DNA of 64,000 bases, taken from contig NZ_AOIP01000015.1 in assembly GCF_000337535.1 (NCBI RefSeq), positions 213,112 to 277,111 on the forward strand, read 5' to 3'. A model generated the notes under the pieces. The model saw nothing but the letters and a program-made list of their open reading frames with translations. It had not been told where the DNA came from and made no database searches. How positions within the stretch are numbered: the stretch's first letter is position 1; every line of letters begins with the position of its first letter. Shown piece after piece: positions 26,302-34,721 of this stretch. This stretch comes from Natrialba aegyptia DSM 13077. Lineage in GTDB: Archaea > Halobacteriota > Halobacteria > Halobacteriales > Natrialbaceae. A program made the position numbers and the translations under genes.

Positions 26302-27366
26302 TTACTGTCTCTCGCGATCCGCGAGAAACGCGCGGAGCGCACCCGGCGTCGCCGTTTCTGCAGTCGCCACGAAGTGTGCAGCGCAGGCGTTGGCGAGTGC
26401 AAGCGCGAGTTCAGTCGACCAGCCGCGCGCCAGCGCACAGGCCAATGCGCCGGAGAAGCGGTCGCCCGCACCGGTCGTCCGTTTCGTCGTCACCGTCTCG
26501 AGCATGTCGACGGAGACGACGCCGTCCGGCGTCGCCGCACGGGCTGCCTCGGGACCGTGGACGACGATGGTGTGAACGCCGAGTGCAGTTCGCGCCGCGG
26601 CGAGTCGATCGAGGTGTGACCGGTCGTCGTCGATATCGAGAACCGCAGCGACGCGGTCGAACTCCGCCGGATTGACGCTGCAAACGATATCGAGCGGGTC
26701 GACCGCGTCCGTCTCCGAGAGCGTTCGAAAGAACGCTGCAACGGCCGCCTCGTCGTGGACGCCGATCGCGCCGGGATCGACGACGATCGGGAAGGAGTCG
26801 GTCGCGGGCGGGGTCGACGCGAGTCGGTCGAAGACATCGGTGAGACCGCGGACTGAGACCCAGTTGACACAACAGAACGCGTCTGCGCGAATCAGGTCGG
26901 GCCAGTCGACGACGGCGTCGAGAGCGGCTATCGTCCAGTCGTCTGCCGGACCCGGCTCCGGAAGCAACACGTCGCCATCGCTGAACTCGAGAACGTTGAT
27001 CGTCGCCGGCGTTCCCATCGAGTACGTTTCGAATCCGAGGTCGTCGAAGACGGGATGATCGAGGTGGCCGACGAGCGTCGCCCGCTCGCCGAGTTCGTGG
27101 ATTTGCATCGCTGCGTTGGTCGCCTGGCCGCCGGGTCGGGTATCGGTCGGCGTGAGCGGGAACGTCGTCTCGCCGTCGGTGAGCCGCCGACCGAACGCGG
27201 CGGGCGTGTCGAGTCGTCTTCCCTGCGAGTCCTCGACGCTGTAGAAGTAGTCGACGCTGCCATCGGGGAGCGAAACGACGTGGACGCCGCTTTCGTCGCT
27301 CCCTCCACCATCGTCCTCGCTGTCGAAGGCGACCGAGAGTCGCTCGGAGAGTGCATCGTAGCTCAC
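26302..27366 (-). CDS. PfkB-family carbohydrate/nucleoside kinase
   Basis: The C-terminal signature TTGAGDRFSGALACALARG contains the anion hole and catalytic Asp. The N-terminal motif GGQATNAAMQIHELG is the sugar-binding side. The protein is 354 residues, somewhat long because of an acidic Gly/Ser insertion near residue 20. The substrate could be a ketose, ribose or a nucleoside; sequence alone does not say. A C-terminal exchange of the usual extended tail is not seen. The gene converges with the DHH gene across 29 bases. A TATA-like CTGCTTTTAGG (minus strand) lies about 30 bases upstream. Confidence 0.85.
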   Translation of the reverse strand: MSYDALSERLSVAFDSEDDGGGSDESGVHVVSLPDGSVDYFYSVEDSQGRRLDTPAAFGRRLTDGETTFPLTPTDTRPGGQATNAAMQIHELGERATLVGHLDHPVFDDLGFETYSMGTPATINVLEFSDGDVLLPEPGPADDWTIAALDAVVDWPDLIRADAFCCVNWVSVRGLTDVFDRLASTPPATDSFPIVVDPGAIGVHDEAAVAAFFRTLSETDAVDPLDIVCSVNPAEFDRVAAVLDIDDDRSHLDRLAAARTALGVHTIVVHGPEAARAATPDGVVSVDMLETVTTKRTTGAGDRFSGALACALARGWSTELALALANACAAHFVATAETATPGALRAFLADRERQ

Positions 27367-27520
27367 GCTACACCGTACCCCCGTTGACGACGAACGGCCC
27401 TAAAAGCAGTTTCCCGGCAGTCGCTCGCGCGCGATCACCGCTAGCGACGGCGAACGGAACCCGCCGGAAGTCGAGAGAGTCGTGGTCGAAATCGGACTCC
27501 ACAGCGACACCGAACTGATC

Positions 27521-27562
27521 CGGGAACGGGAACGGGACTGGGACCGGAACCGAAATCAACTC
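27521..27562. repeat. Degenerate hexanucleotide array between pfkB and zinc-finger gene
   Basis: Successive hexamers CGGGAA CGGGAA CGGGAC TGGGAC CGGAAC CGAAAT CAACTC keep a period of six, and weaker units may continue to about 27600. The 246-base spacer (27367-27612) shows nothing else but the pfkB promoter at its left end. Confidence 0.65.
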
Positions 27563-27612
27563 CACCGAGACTGCACCGAACATCCCGAACTGCGACAGAA
27601 CCGACCCAGTAG

Positions 27613-27783
27613 CTACCGGATTTCTTTCCACTCCGTATCACAATCTGGACAGATTCGAACCGTCTTGATCTGATCCGGATCGTTCTCGGTCTTCAACGGT
27701 TTCTCGCAATCGGCACAGACGAGCCGATCGTACGTGTCTTTGTCGAGTTTACCCTCGCGCAGCGCCTTCCGGACAGATTTCAT
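27613..27783 (-). CDS. Small zinc-ribbon protein (HVO_0758-like)
   Basis: At 56 residues, the protein begins MKSVRKALREGKLDKDTYDRLVC. It carries two CxxC knuckles, CADC at about residues 31-34 and CPDC at about 48-51, which would bind one zinc. It ends EWKEIR. The pattern matches what I recall of the haloarchaeal HVO_0758 family of tiny zinc-finger proteins, whose function is unknown. Its start codon is the ATG ending at 27783; a longer in-frame reading upstream is not coding-like. Confidence 0.75.
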   Translation of the reverse strand: MKSVRKALREGKLDKDTYDRLVCADCEKPLKTENDPDQIKTVRICPDCDTEWKEIR

Positions 27784-27955
27784 GTTCACTACGTAGGAAG
27801 GTCTAGAAGAAAAAGACCAGGGCTTTGCGGGACCGTATCGAACGCCGTGAGTGGGGTAGTGGCCCGAGCTTCTGTAAACTCGAAAACATGATTGCTGAGA
27901 GCAGGTCTCAGCGAGAGTCGTGGACGTTTTATCGATTCGGCCGAACACCCTACCG

Positions 27956-29215
27956 ATGGAGTACGTCCAGGAGCGGATCGCGACGCTCCACGATTTCCGC
28001 ACCCAACCCACCCAGCGGCCCCAGCGCACCCGTCGGGGACAGCGTGCGGAGACAGCGCGCGAGTCTGGGGAGACCGCTCCCGCTGGTGAGCGCGAGTACG
28101 AGCGCGAACACGACCGGCAACCCGAGTTCCCCACGGACGACCGCCTGCGCGAGACCGCCATCGTCGTCCCCATGGCCGGGCGCGAACACGACAGCCCCGC
28201 CGCCGCCCGCGTCCTGGCCGAACTCGAGCGTCTCGACCCCGCGCCCGCCGCCGTCTTCGTGCCCGTCCGTGCCGACCCCGATCGGATCGAGCCGTTTCGC
28301 GAGTGGCTCGCCTCGTTTTCGCTGCCGATTCGGGTTCTCTGGTGTAACGCCCCCGCCGTCGAAGCCGTGCTCGCCGACGCCGGCCTCCCGAACGGCGAGG
28401 GAACGGGCAAGGGCCGCGACGTGTGGCTCGCACTCGGACCCGCAACCGAATCCGCGGAGTTCATCGTCGTCCACGACGCTGATGCCCGGAGCTACGAGGC
28501 GACCCACGTCCGCCGGCTGATCGCGCCGCTGGCGATGGACCAGGAGTTCGAGTTCACCAAGGGCTACTACGCGCGCATCGAGCAGAACCGCCTCTACGGG
28601 CGGCTGTTTCGACTGTTTTATCGCCCGTTGCTTCGCGCAGTGCGCGACGAACACGACGCGGATGTGCTCTCGTACCTCGACTCGTTCCGGTACGCGCTGG
28701 CCGGCGAGTTCGCGATGACTGCCGACCTTGCGCGTCGTCTCCGCGCGCCGCAGGCCTGGGGACTCGAAGTCGGTATTCTCGGTGACGCGTTCGAACACGC
28801 CGGCTTCGAGGGGAGCGCACAGGTCGACCTCGGGCGACACGTCCACGATCACCGTGCCGTCGCGGGTGATACCGGACTCGAGGGGATGAGCCGCGAGGTC
28901 GCGGCGACGCTCTGTCGCGTCCTCGAGGAGGGTGGCGTCGAACTGAACTACGAGACGCTTCCCGAGCGCTACCTGGCCGCCGGCCGGCGACTGATCGACC
29001 AGTACCGCGCCGACGCCGCGTTCAATGAACTCGCGTACGATCCGGCGGCCGAACGGGACCAACTCGAGCGTTACGCCGACTCGATCAGACCGCCCGGCCT
29101 CGACAAGCGACTGCCGGAGTGGACGGATGCACCGGTCGAACCGGCATCCGTTCTCGCCGCGTCCCGGCCCTGGCTCGACGACGCGACGCGGCTCGAGACG
29201 AGCGCGGACGATTAG
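27956..29215 (+). CDS. Family 2 glycosyltransferase (glucosyl-3-phosphoglycerate synthase-like)
   Basis: The GT2/GT81 fold is indicated by an opening strand TAIVVPMAGREHD (VPxA near the sugar-nucleotide site), the metal-binding FIVVHDADARSYE and a later WGLEVGILGDAFEH segment, typical of mannosyl- or glucosyl-3-phosphoglycerate synthases. Such enzymes make glucosylglycerate-type compatible solutes, which is plausible in a halophile but not proved. The first 60 residues are charged and disordered-looking. ATG 27956 follows GACGTTTTATCG by about 27 bases and is preferred over an in-frame upstream start. Confidence 0.75.
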   Translation: MEYVQERIATLHDFRTQPTQRPQRTRRGQRAETARESGETAPAGEREYEREHDRQPEFPTDDRLRETAIVVPMAGREHDSPAAARVLAELERLDPAPAAVFVPVRADPDRIEPFREWLASFSLPIRVLWCNAPAVEAVLADAGLPNGEGTGKGRDVWLALGPATESAEFIVVHDADARSYEATHVRRLIAPLAMDQEFEFTKGYYARIEQNRLYGRLFRLFYRPLLRAVRDEHDADVLSYLDSFRYALAGEFAMTADLARRLRAPQAWGLEVGILGDAFEHAGFEGSAQVDLGRHVHDHRAVAGDTGLEGMSREVAATLCRVLEEGGVELNYETLPERYLAAGRRLIDQYRADAAFNELAYDPAAERDQLERYADSIRPPGLDKRLPEWTDAPVEPASVLAASRPWLDDATRLETSADD

Positions 29216-29313
29216 GGCGATCAATCACAATCGATCACGAGCGACTCAGACGCCGCGCTGTGAGCGACTGGCGGCTATCAATCTTTATCAGCGAACCGCC
29301 CGTTACACCGCGT

Positions 29314-29805
29314 ATGGATGCGACCGCCGACGAACTGGCCGGCGTCGTCGACCTCTTCGGCGGGTTGACGAGGACAGAACTCGACCGCGCCCTCTCGGAG
29401 GCCGCCTTCCGTGCGGACGGCCAGTCCGTCAACGAGACGGCACTCGAGGAGACGATCGACGGTGCACTCGCGTCGTTCGCACTCGTTCGCTCCCCGCCGA
29501 CCGCCGTCACCGCTCCCTCGGAACCGACGGCACCCCTCCTGGTTGCCGGCCCGACGGCGTTTCCAACCGTTCCGGACCACGCCGAGGACGTTCCCCACAT
29601 CCTCGACGTCGAGCGACGAGAACTCGACCGAACTGCACTCGGCGAGAGCGCCCGCGAACGGTTCGACGATGCAGTCGCGGAAGCCACCGAATCGGCCGAC
29701 GAGGAGCGACTGTCACACCTGCTCGACGTGAGCTACGATCTCGAAGCCTGGGCACCGCTCGATTTAGCGCCCGCGCGCCGGACCATTTCGGAGGCGCTCG
29801 AGTGA
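29314..29805 (+). CDS. Conserved haloarchaeal protein, unknown function (DUF7109-like)
   Basis: This 163-residue acidic helical protein begins MDATADELAGVVDLFGGLTRTELDRALSE. The first 45 residues resemble a small winged or three-helix domain, and the LDLAPARRTISEALE end is helical. I associate this pattern with DUF7109, with limited certainty. ATCTTTATCAG lies about 28 bases upstream and supports this start over in-frame upstream ORF extensions. The stop is separated by one base from the ATG of the Nudix gene, so they form an operon. Confidence 0.6.
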   Translation: MDATADELAGVVDLFGGLTRTELDRALSEAAFRADGQSVNETALEETIDGALASFALVRSPPTAVTAPSEPTAPLLVAGPTAFPTVPDHAEDVPHILDVERRELDRTALGESARERFDDAVAEATESADEERLSHLLDVSYDLEAWAPLDLAPARRTISEALE

Positions 29806-29806
29806 G

Positions 29807-30382
29807 ATGAGCCGGCGGCTCACCCTCGAACCGGTCGCCGCTCACGAACCCGTCGGGATCGACGACCAGCAGTTCAACGCCGCGGTACTCGCGCCGATTA
29901 TCGACCGCAACGACGAGGACCACCTCCTGTTCACCCGCCGCGCCGACCACCTCGGCGACCACCCCGGGCAGATGAGCTTTCCCGGCGGCGGGGCCGAGCC
30001 GATCGACGACTCCATTCTCGATACCGCACTCCGCGAAGCCAACGAAGAGATCGGCCTCGACCCCACCGAAGCCGAACTCGTCGGCCAACTCGACGACATC
30101 CGCACGGTCAGCGAGTACGCGGTCACGCCGTTCGTCGCCCGCGTTCCGGACAGAGAGTACGAACGCGACGACAACGAAGTCGCCGAAATCGTGCTCCTGT
30201 CGCTGTCCGACCTGCTCGATCCGGATAACTACGAGTTCGAGCGACGCGATCACCCCTACTACGGCGATATCGTGGTCCACTACTTCCGCGTCGACGGCTA
30301 CACCGTCTGGGGGGCCACGGGTCGGATTCTCGTCCAGTTACTCGAGTTGGCGACGCCGTTCGACGGGGCGTCGGACACCTGA
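29807..30382 (+). CDS. Nudix hydrolase, CoA pyrophosphatase type
   Basis: The Nudix box reads GGGAEPIDDSILDTALREANEEIGL, with the catalytic REANEE core, preceded by LLFTRRADHLGDHPGQMSFPGG. The 'HxGQxSFPGG' segment is the hallmark of the CoA pyrophosphatase (NudL/Pcd1) subgroup, which cuts coenzyme A or its oxidised derivatives. At 191 residues it is complete. It starts one base after the previous stop. Confidence 0.88.
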   Translation: MSRRLTLEPVAAHEPVGIDDQQFNAAVLAPIIDRNDEDHLLFTRRADHLGDHPGQMSFPGGGAEPIDDSILDTALREANEEIGLDPTEAELVGQLDDIRTVSEYAVTPFVARVPDREYERDDNEVAEIVLLSLSDLLDPDNYEFERRDHPYYGDIVVHYFRVDGYTVWGATGRILVQLLELATPFDGASDT

Positions 30383-30629
30383 GCGGCCCGCCGGTTCTCG
30401 AAAAATCCGCATCGAGCGTCAGGTTTTTGCACGCGCCGGACCCAGAACTCCTATGGTCGCACAGACGATGGGTCGAGTTCCGCACGGGCGATAACGACAC
30501 CGGTTCCACGGGCAGTCGTCATCGCCGCCGTCGCCTGGCCCGATTTCGATCCGATCGCGTTCAGTTGTACTGTTCTTGCCGTTTCCGAGACGAAGTACCC
30601 ACTACCAACTCCATGCGAGGTGTCCGTCG
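30383..30629. other. Spacer with TATA-like element and 13-codon leaderless ORF
   Basis: AGGTTTTTGC at 30421-30430 lies about 28 bases before ATG 30453. That ATG opens only 13 codons (stop at 30492-30494). The next gene starts at 30630 behind the ribosome site GAGGTG (30617-30622), so its mRNA would carry a leader of about 180 bases including this mini-ORF. A 62-codon minus-strand ORF also fits here, but has no promoter and overlaps the next gene. Confidence 0.4.
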
Positions 30630-31430
30630 ATGCTAACAACGAGTACAGTTGCCCGCGCCGGCCTGGACGCGGTCGCGCTCAAACCGGCCGAGTGTGACGT
30701 CGAGCAAGCGGCGTCGCTGCCGGTCGAGACGATCGCGATCGATTACGAGGGGCACGATCACGTCCCGGACCGGCGGACGATAGAAGCGCTTTCGGCCGAC
30801 GCGACGGTTCGGCTGACGACCCCCGTTCGTGCCGACGGATTCGACCCGCTCGGTGACGATTCGCTCGCCGCCGAACTCCCGTCGGGCGTCGAGCGCATCC
30901 TCGTCGCCGGCCACCCCGCTTACCTCACCGACGACGAGCAGGACCGCGCCGTCGCGCCCCGGTTGGGTGCGGCACTCGAAACGGCCCCCGACTCCTGGGT
31001 CGGCACCGAGAGCGTCGAACGAATCGCGATGGCAACGGGCGCAACACAGTACGACCTGCTCTCGCGAACGACGATGCGCGAGTTGCGGGCGCTTCGTGCT
31101 GCGACCTTCGACGGCGACATCGCAGTCTACGCACCGACAGTGCTCACGGCCGACGAAGACGCGATCCTCGACGCCGTCGGGGACTACGTCGCTCGCCGGC
31201 GACCGGTCGCCGCGGCGCTCCCGGACGACGGGGACGAAGACGGAGACAGAACCGTCACCGATTCGCGCGCGACGGGCCGAACTCGTGAAATCCTGCTCGC
31301 CGCCGCCGAGGACTACGCGCTCGTCGGCACCGAAGCCGCGGTCCGCGAACGGACCGACGCGCTCCGCGAGGCCGGCGCGACGACCGTCGTCGGCTACCCC
31401 GCTCGCGAACTCGAGGCCTTCCTCGAGTAG
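30630..31430 (+). CDS. Conserved haloarchaeal protein, unknown function (DUF7388-like)
   Basis: A 266-residue protein begins MLTTSTVARAGLDAVALKPAECDVEQ. Alternating strands and helices such as ETIAIDYEG, VRLTTPVRADGFDP, RILVAGHPAY, DIAVYAPTV and YALVGTEAAV suggest an alpha/beta-barrel-like fold, and GATTVVGYPARELEAFL is a typical last unit. I link it loosely to DUF7388. Phosphate- or cofactor-binding residues are not evident. It starts from a Shine-Dalgarno-led ATG and precedes the creatininase-family gene by 63 bases. Confidence 0.65.
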   Translation: MLTTSTVARAGLDAVALKPAECDVEQAASLPVETIAIDYEGHDHVPDRRTIEALSADATVRLTTPVRADGFDPLGDDSLAAELPSGVERILVAGHPAYLTDDEQDRAVAPRLGAALETAPDSWVGTESVERIAMATGATQYDLLSRTTMRELRALRAATFDGDIAVYAPTVLTADEDAILDAVGDYVARRRPVAAALPDDGDEDGDRTVTDSRATGRTREILLAAAEDYALVGTEAAVRERTDALREAGATTVVGYPARELEAFLE

Positions 31431-31493
31431 GACCACCATTTCTTCGAAACGAACGGCAGACGATATAAGTCACTCCGGCAACCAGAGGGTGGC

Positions 31494-32258
31494 ATGACAC
31501 TGCTCGCCGAACGCACGACGACCGACGCTGCCGACGAACTCGGGCCAGCCGAGGTCGCCGTGCTACCGACTGGGAGCACCGAACAGCACGGGCCGGCGTT
31601 ACCGCTCGGGATGGACTTCATGGCCGCCGAGGCGTTCGCCCGTTCCGCAACCGATCGCGAGGATACCGTGGTCCTCCCGACGATTCCGGTCGGCGTCAGC
31701 GGCCACCACCGACAGTTCGACGGCACGCTGTCCGTCTCCGCACCGACGTTCGAACGCTACGTCGAGGAAACGATCGCGAGCCTCGCCGACCACGGCGTTC
31801 ACAAAGCCGTCGTGGTCAATGGCCACGGTGGCAACACGGACGCGCTCCGACGGGTCGCACGGACCCTGCGCAACGAGGAAACCGCGTTCGCACCCCCCTG
31901 GAACTGGTGGGACAGCGTCGACGACCTCGCGGCCGACCTGTTCGACGAGGACGGCGGTCACGCCGACGCGATGGAGTCGAGTCTGCTCTGGCACCTCCGC
32001 GAGGACCTCGTTCGGCCGGACGAGTTCGCGGCCGCCGAAGCGGGGGCGAGCGACTCCTGGGGCGAGTTCAGCCACGGCGCGCCGGTCGGCTTCGATACGA
32101 TCGACTTCTCGGAGAGCGGGGCGGTCGGCCGGCCGACCCAGGCCGACCCCGAGAAGGGTGCGGCGTTGTTCGAGGCCGGGCGCGATCACCTCGACGCGCT
32201 GCTCGACTGGCTCGCGGCGCGACCGCTCGCGGACTGCTGGCCGCGTGATCACAAATGA
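31494..32258 (+). CDS. Creatininase-family amidohydrolase (ArfB-like?)
   Basis: The metal ligands of the creatininase fold are present: Glu and His in GSTEQHGP, Asp in LGMDFMAAE, His in NGHGGN, and Glu in HADAMESS. Family members include creatininase, MftE and ArfB. ArfB is the archaeal deformylase acting early in riboflavin and F420 (FO) synthesis. F420 genes lie 6-10 kb downstream, so ArfB is a reasonable guess, but the specificity is unproved. GATATAAG (31461-31468) lies about 30 bases upstream for a leaderless start. The stop overlaps the next gene (ATGA). Confidence 0.8.
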   Translation: MTLLAERTTTDAADELGPAEVAVLPTGSTEQHGPALPLGMDFMAAEAFARSATDREDTVVLPTIPVGVSGHHRQFDGTLSVSAPTFERYVEETIASLADHGVHKAVVVNGHGGNTDALRRVARTLRNEETAFAPPWNWWDSVDDLAADLFDEDGGHADAMESSLLWHLREDLVRPDEFAAAEAGASDSWGEFSHGAPVGFDTIDFSESGAVGRPTQADPEKGAALFEAGRDHLDALLDWLAARPLADCWPRDHK

Positions 32259-33445
32259 GCGACGAAACCGAACTCGCCGTCGGTGCCGATGCCTTCACCG
32301 ACCGGGGTGCAGGGCGCTCCGTCGCCGTCGTCGGTGCGGGAGCCGTCGGTGCGACCGCAGCCTACGATCTGGCGCGCGAGGGCGCGGACGTAACGCTGTA
32401 CGACCGCGGCGGCGTCGCACACGGCTCGAGCGGCCGCGCGGCCGGCATCTGTTATGACGCCTTCGCGGACTCGCTCGACGCCGAAATCGCGAGCGATGCG
32501 ATCGAACGCTTCCGGGCGCTCTCGGGCGACGACACGTTTCCCTTCGTCGAGTGTCCCTACGTCTGGCTCGCTCGGGAGGGAGACGACCGGCGTGCCGACG
32601 CCATCCGCGACCAGGTCGAACGGATGCAAGCACAGGGCGTCGTCGCCGTCGAAATGGACGGCGCTGAACTCGCGGACCGGTTCCCGACCGTGCGGGCCGA
32701 CGACGTGGCCGTCGCGGGCGTCGCCGGCGGCGCGGGGTACACGGATCCCGGCCAGTACACCGCCTGTCTCGCCGCCGCAGCAACTGGGGCGGGCGCGACG
32801 CTCGAGACCGACACGCCCGTCAGCGTCCGAACTGACCCGTCCCAAATCGTCCGCGAAGACGGGACCGTCGACGAGTTCGACGCGGTCCTCGTGACCGCCG
32901 GCGCGCACACGAAGCGACTCCTCGCGGATGCCGGCATCTCGATCGCCGTGAAACCCTACCGCGTCCAGGCGCTCGTCGCGAACTGTGACCACCCGGAACC
33001 GACGTGTTACGACGCTAGCGACGGGTTCTACCTCCGCCCGCACCCGGAGGGGCTGCTCGCGGGCGACGGCACCGAGGAGTGGGAGGCCGACCCGGACGAC
33101 TACGATCGGGACGCAAACCCCGAGTTCGCGACGGACCTGCTCGAACGCGTGCGCCATCGGTTGCCCAATGCCGACGTTGAACTCGAGCGGGCCTGGGCCG
33201 GACTCTGTACGGCGACGCCGGACCGCGATCCGCTGGTCGGGCAACTAACGGACGGACTGTACGTCGCAACCGGCTTCCAGGGTCACGGCTTTATGCGCGC
33301 GCCGGCGATCGGCCAGCGACTCGCCCGACAGGTGCTCGGCGACGACGGTGGCGACGGCATCGACGCCTTCGATCCGACTCGATTCGACGGCGACGAAGCG
33401 TTCGACGTGGTCGAGGGGATGACCGTCCCGGACGAGTTCGACTGA
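32255..33445 (+). CDS. FAD-dependent oxidoreductase (DAO/glycine oxidase family)
   Basis: The dinucleotide-binding motif AVVGAGAVGATAAYDLAREGADVTLYDRG (about residues 24-52) binds FAD. GSSGRAAGICYDAF and a C-terminal GLYVATGFQGHGFMRAPAIGQRLA are typical of the D-amino-acid oxidase/sarcosine oxidase group, which oxidises secondary or primary amines. It is translationally coupled to the creatininase-family gene by ATGA. The pair suggests a small amide- or amine-processing unit, perhaps creatinine- or sarcosine-like, and this competes with the ArfB reading. Confidence 0.85.
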   Translation: MSDETELAVGADAFTDRGAGRSVAVVGAGAVGATAAYDLAREGADVTLYDRGGVAHGSSGRAAGICYDAFADSLDAEIASDAIERFRALSGDDTFPFVECPYVWLAREGDDRRADAIRDQVERMQAQGVVAVEMDGAELADRFPTVRADDVAVAGVAGGAGYTDPGQYTACLAAAATGAGATLETDTPVSVRTDPSQIVREDGTVDEFDAVLVTAGAHTKRLLADAGISIAVKPYRVQALVANCDHPEPTCYDASDGFYLRPHPEGLLAGDGTEEWEADPDDYDRDANPEFATDLLERVRHRLPNADVELERAWAGLCTATPDRDPLVGQLTDGLYVATGFQGHGFMRAPAIGQRLARQVLGDDGGDGIDAFDPTRFDGDEAFDVVEGMTVPDEFD

Positions 33446-33508
33446 CGCCCGTGCCGTCCGGTGAGGCAAAGGCTTTAGTCGTGCGGGAGTGTACCACACC
33501 GGCGAACG

Positions 33509-33751
33509 ATGGTCCACGCGTTTATCATGGTCAAGACGGCGGCCGGCAAGTCGGAGGGGCTGCTCTCACAGGTGACCGCGCTCGAGTCGGTCGCGAACGC
33601 CCACATCGTCGCGGGCAACTACGACATTATCGTCGAGATCGATGCCCCGGAAGTCTACGACGTTCTCAAGGCCGTCTCCTCGGATATTCAGGGTCTCGAG
33701 GGCGTGACCGACACGAAGACCTACATCGCGATGGACCGGAACGACGGGTAA
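33509..33751 (+). CDS. Stand-alone RAM (Lrp/AsnC ligand-binding) domain
   Basis: All 80 residues match the C-terminal effector domain of Lrp/AsnC regulators: HAFIMVKTAAGKSEGLL, then NAHIVAGNYDIIVEIDAPEVYDVLKAV, then VTDTKTYIAM. No DNA-binding helix-turn-helix is encoded. Such free-standing domains oligomerise and may bind amino acids or modulate full-length Lrp proteins. It is probably a separate unit after the FAD oxidoreductase (63-base gap). Confidence 0.85.
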   Translation: MVHAFIMVKTAAGKSEGLLSQVTALESVANAHIVAGNYDIIVEIDAPEVYDVLKAVSSDIQGLEGVTDTKTYIAMDRNDG

Positions 33752-33903
33752 CGCTGCCCTGGTACTGCTCTGATACTACCCTGACCCTGCACTCGGCTAC
33801 CGATCGGCGCGCTTCTGTTTCCGAACTCGACGCCGGCTGTCCGAGCGGTTGTGAATCGGCCGGGTGTACTGTGAGTTCAGGGTTTAGTACTCAGTGTTCG
33901 CGT

Positions 33904-33938
33904 TCAGCGCTCAGCGTTCAGCGGTCAACGGTCAACGG
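33904..33938. repeat. Heptamer tandem repeat spanning the tmk stop codon
   Basis: Five units, TCAGCGC TCAGCGT TCAGCGG TCAACGG TCAACGG, run from the spacer into the 3' end of tmk, whose stop codon (TCA on this strand, 33925-33927) opens the fourth unit. The repeat therefore looks like duplication of the gene's last bases. More diverged TCAG units occur to about 33874. The spacer to the left (33765-33800) also contains loosely repeated CCTGACC/TACTGCT words. Confidence 0.75.
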
Positions 33939-34518
33939 TGGCCGCGAGTACGTCCCGCACGTCTTCGAGAACCGCGGCTGGTGATTGGGCGGCGTCGATG
34001 CGGACGAACCGGTCGTCGTATCGCTCGCACAGCCGTTCGTAGTTCTCCCGGACCGCGGTGAGGTAGTCGACGCGTTCGAACTTGTTCGTCGAGCCGGCGC
34101 GTCGGGCGGCCGTCTCGGGATCGAGGTCGAGATAGAGTGTCAGGTCGGGTTCGACCGAGAACGCGTCGTGGATGTCGATAACGTACTCGAGGGGGTTCTC
34201 GACGCGCTCGGTCTCCGCGAGCGTCGCTCCCTGGTAGGCGAATCGGGAGTCGGCGTAGCGATCGGAGACGACGAGTTCGTCGCGCTCGAGGGCCGGTTCG
34301 ATCTTTCGGGAGAGGTGGTCGGCGTGATCGGCGGTGTAGAGGAAGAGTTCGGCGAGCGAGTCGGCGTCGTCGTCTTCGATCGATCGGTAGACGGCGTCGC
34401 CGTACCAGGAGTCGTTGGTGGGTTCGCGGGTGAAGACGGCGTCGGGGTGGGATTTCTGCAGGGCCTCCCAGACCGTCGTTTTGCCGCTCCCGTCGAGTCC
34501 CTCGAGCGTGACGAGCAT
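33925..34518 (-). CDS. tmk: Thymidylate kinase
   Basis: Tmk phosphorylates dTMP to dTDP. The P-loop GLDGSGKTT is at residues 7-15. The DR[YH] motif appears as [15 protein letters not shown], and the LID region [14 protein letters not shown] is present. The length of 197 residues is normal. The last codons, GTT GAC CGT TGA, are part of a heptamer repeat continuing downstream. A TATA-like CAGATTGTAATACC (minus strand) lies about 28 bases before the start. Confidence 0.95.
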   Translation of the reverse strand: MLVTLEGLDGSGKTTVWEALQKSHPDAVFTREPTNDSWYGDAVYRSIEDDDADSLAELFLYTADHADHLSRKIEPALERDELVVSDRYADSRFAYQGATLAETERVENPLEYVIDIHDAFSVEPDLTLYLDLDPETAARRAGSTNKFERVDYLTAVRENYERLCERYDDRFVRIDAAQSPAAVLEDVRDVLAATVDR

Positions 34519-34721
34519 GCTCGCACGTCGTCGGGTGAGGTATTACAATCTGTCGAGTGGCCGTTGTCGACCGCGCGAGCGGTGACGCCGTTCGTGTTTA
34601 CTATCACGAGTGAATGGGGCCACGTACCTGCTGTCACGAGTAGCTAGCTTTCTCGTACCGACGGCCACGGTGACTCTCCGCGGCAACTACTTATTTGGGG
34701 AATCGAGTGCATGTCTCACCT

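Noticed and set aside
27840-27900. tRNA-like D-arm sequence (GAGTGGGGTAGTGGCC)
   Set aside because: No matching acceptor stem, anticodon arm or GGTTCRA T-arm could be paired around it; the region is the upstream spacer of the GT2 gene.
30451-30639. 62-codon minus-strand ORF between the Nudix and DUF7388-like genes
   Set aside because: It overlaps the start of the next gene, lacks a TATA element upstream, and the peptide has no recognisable domain.
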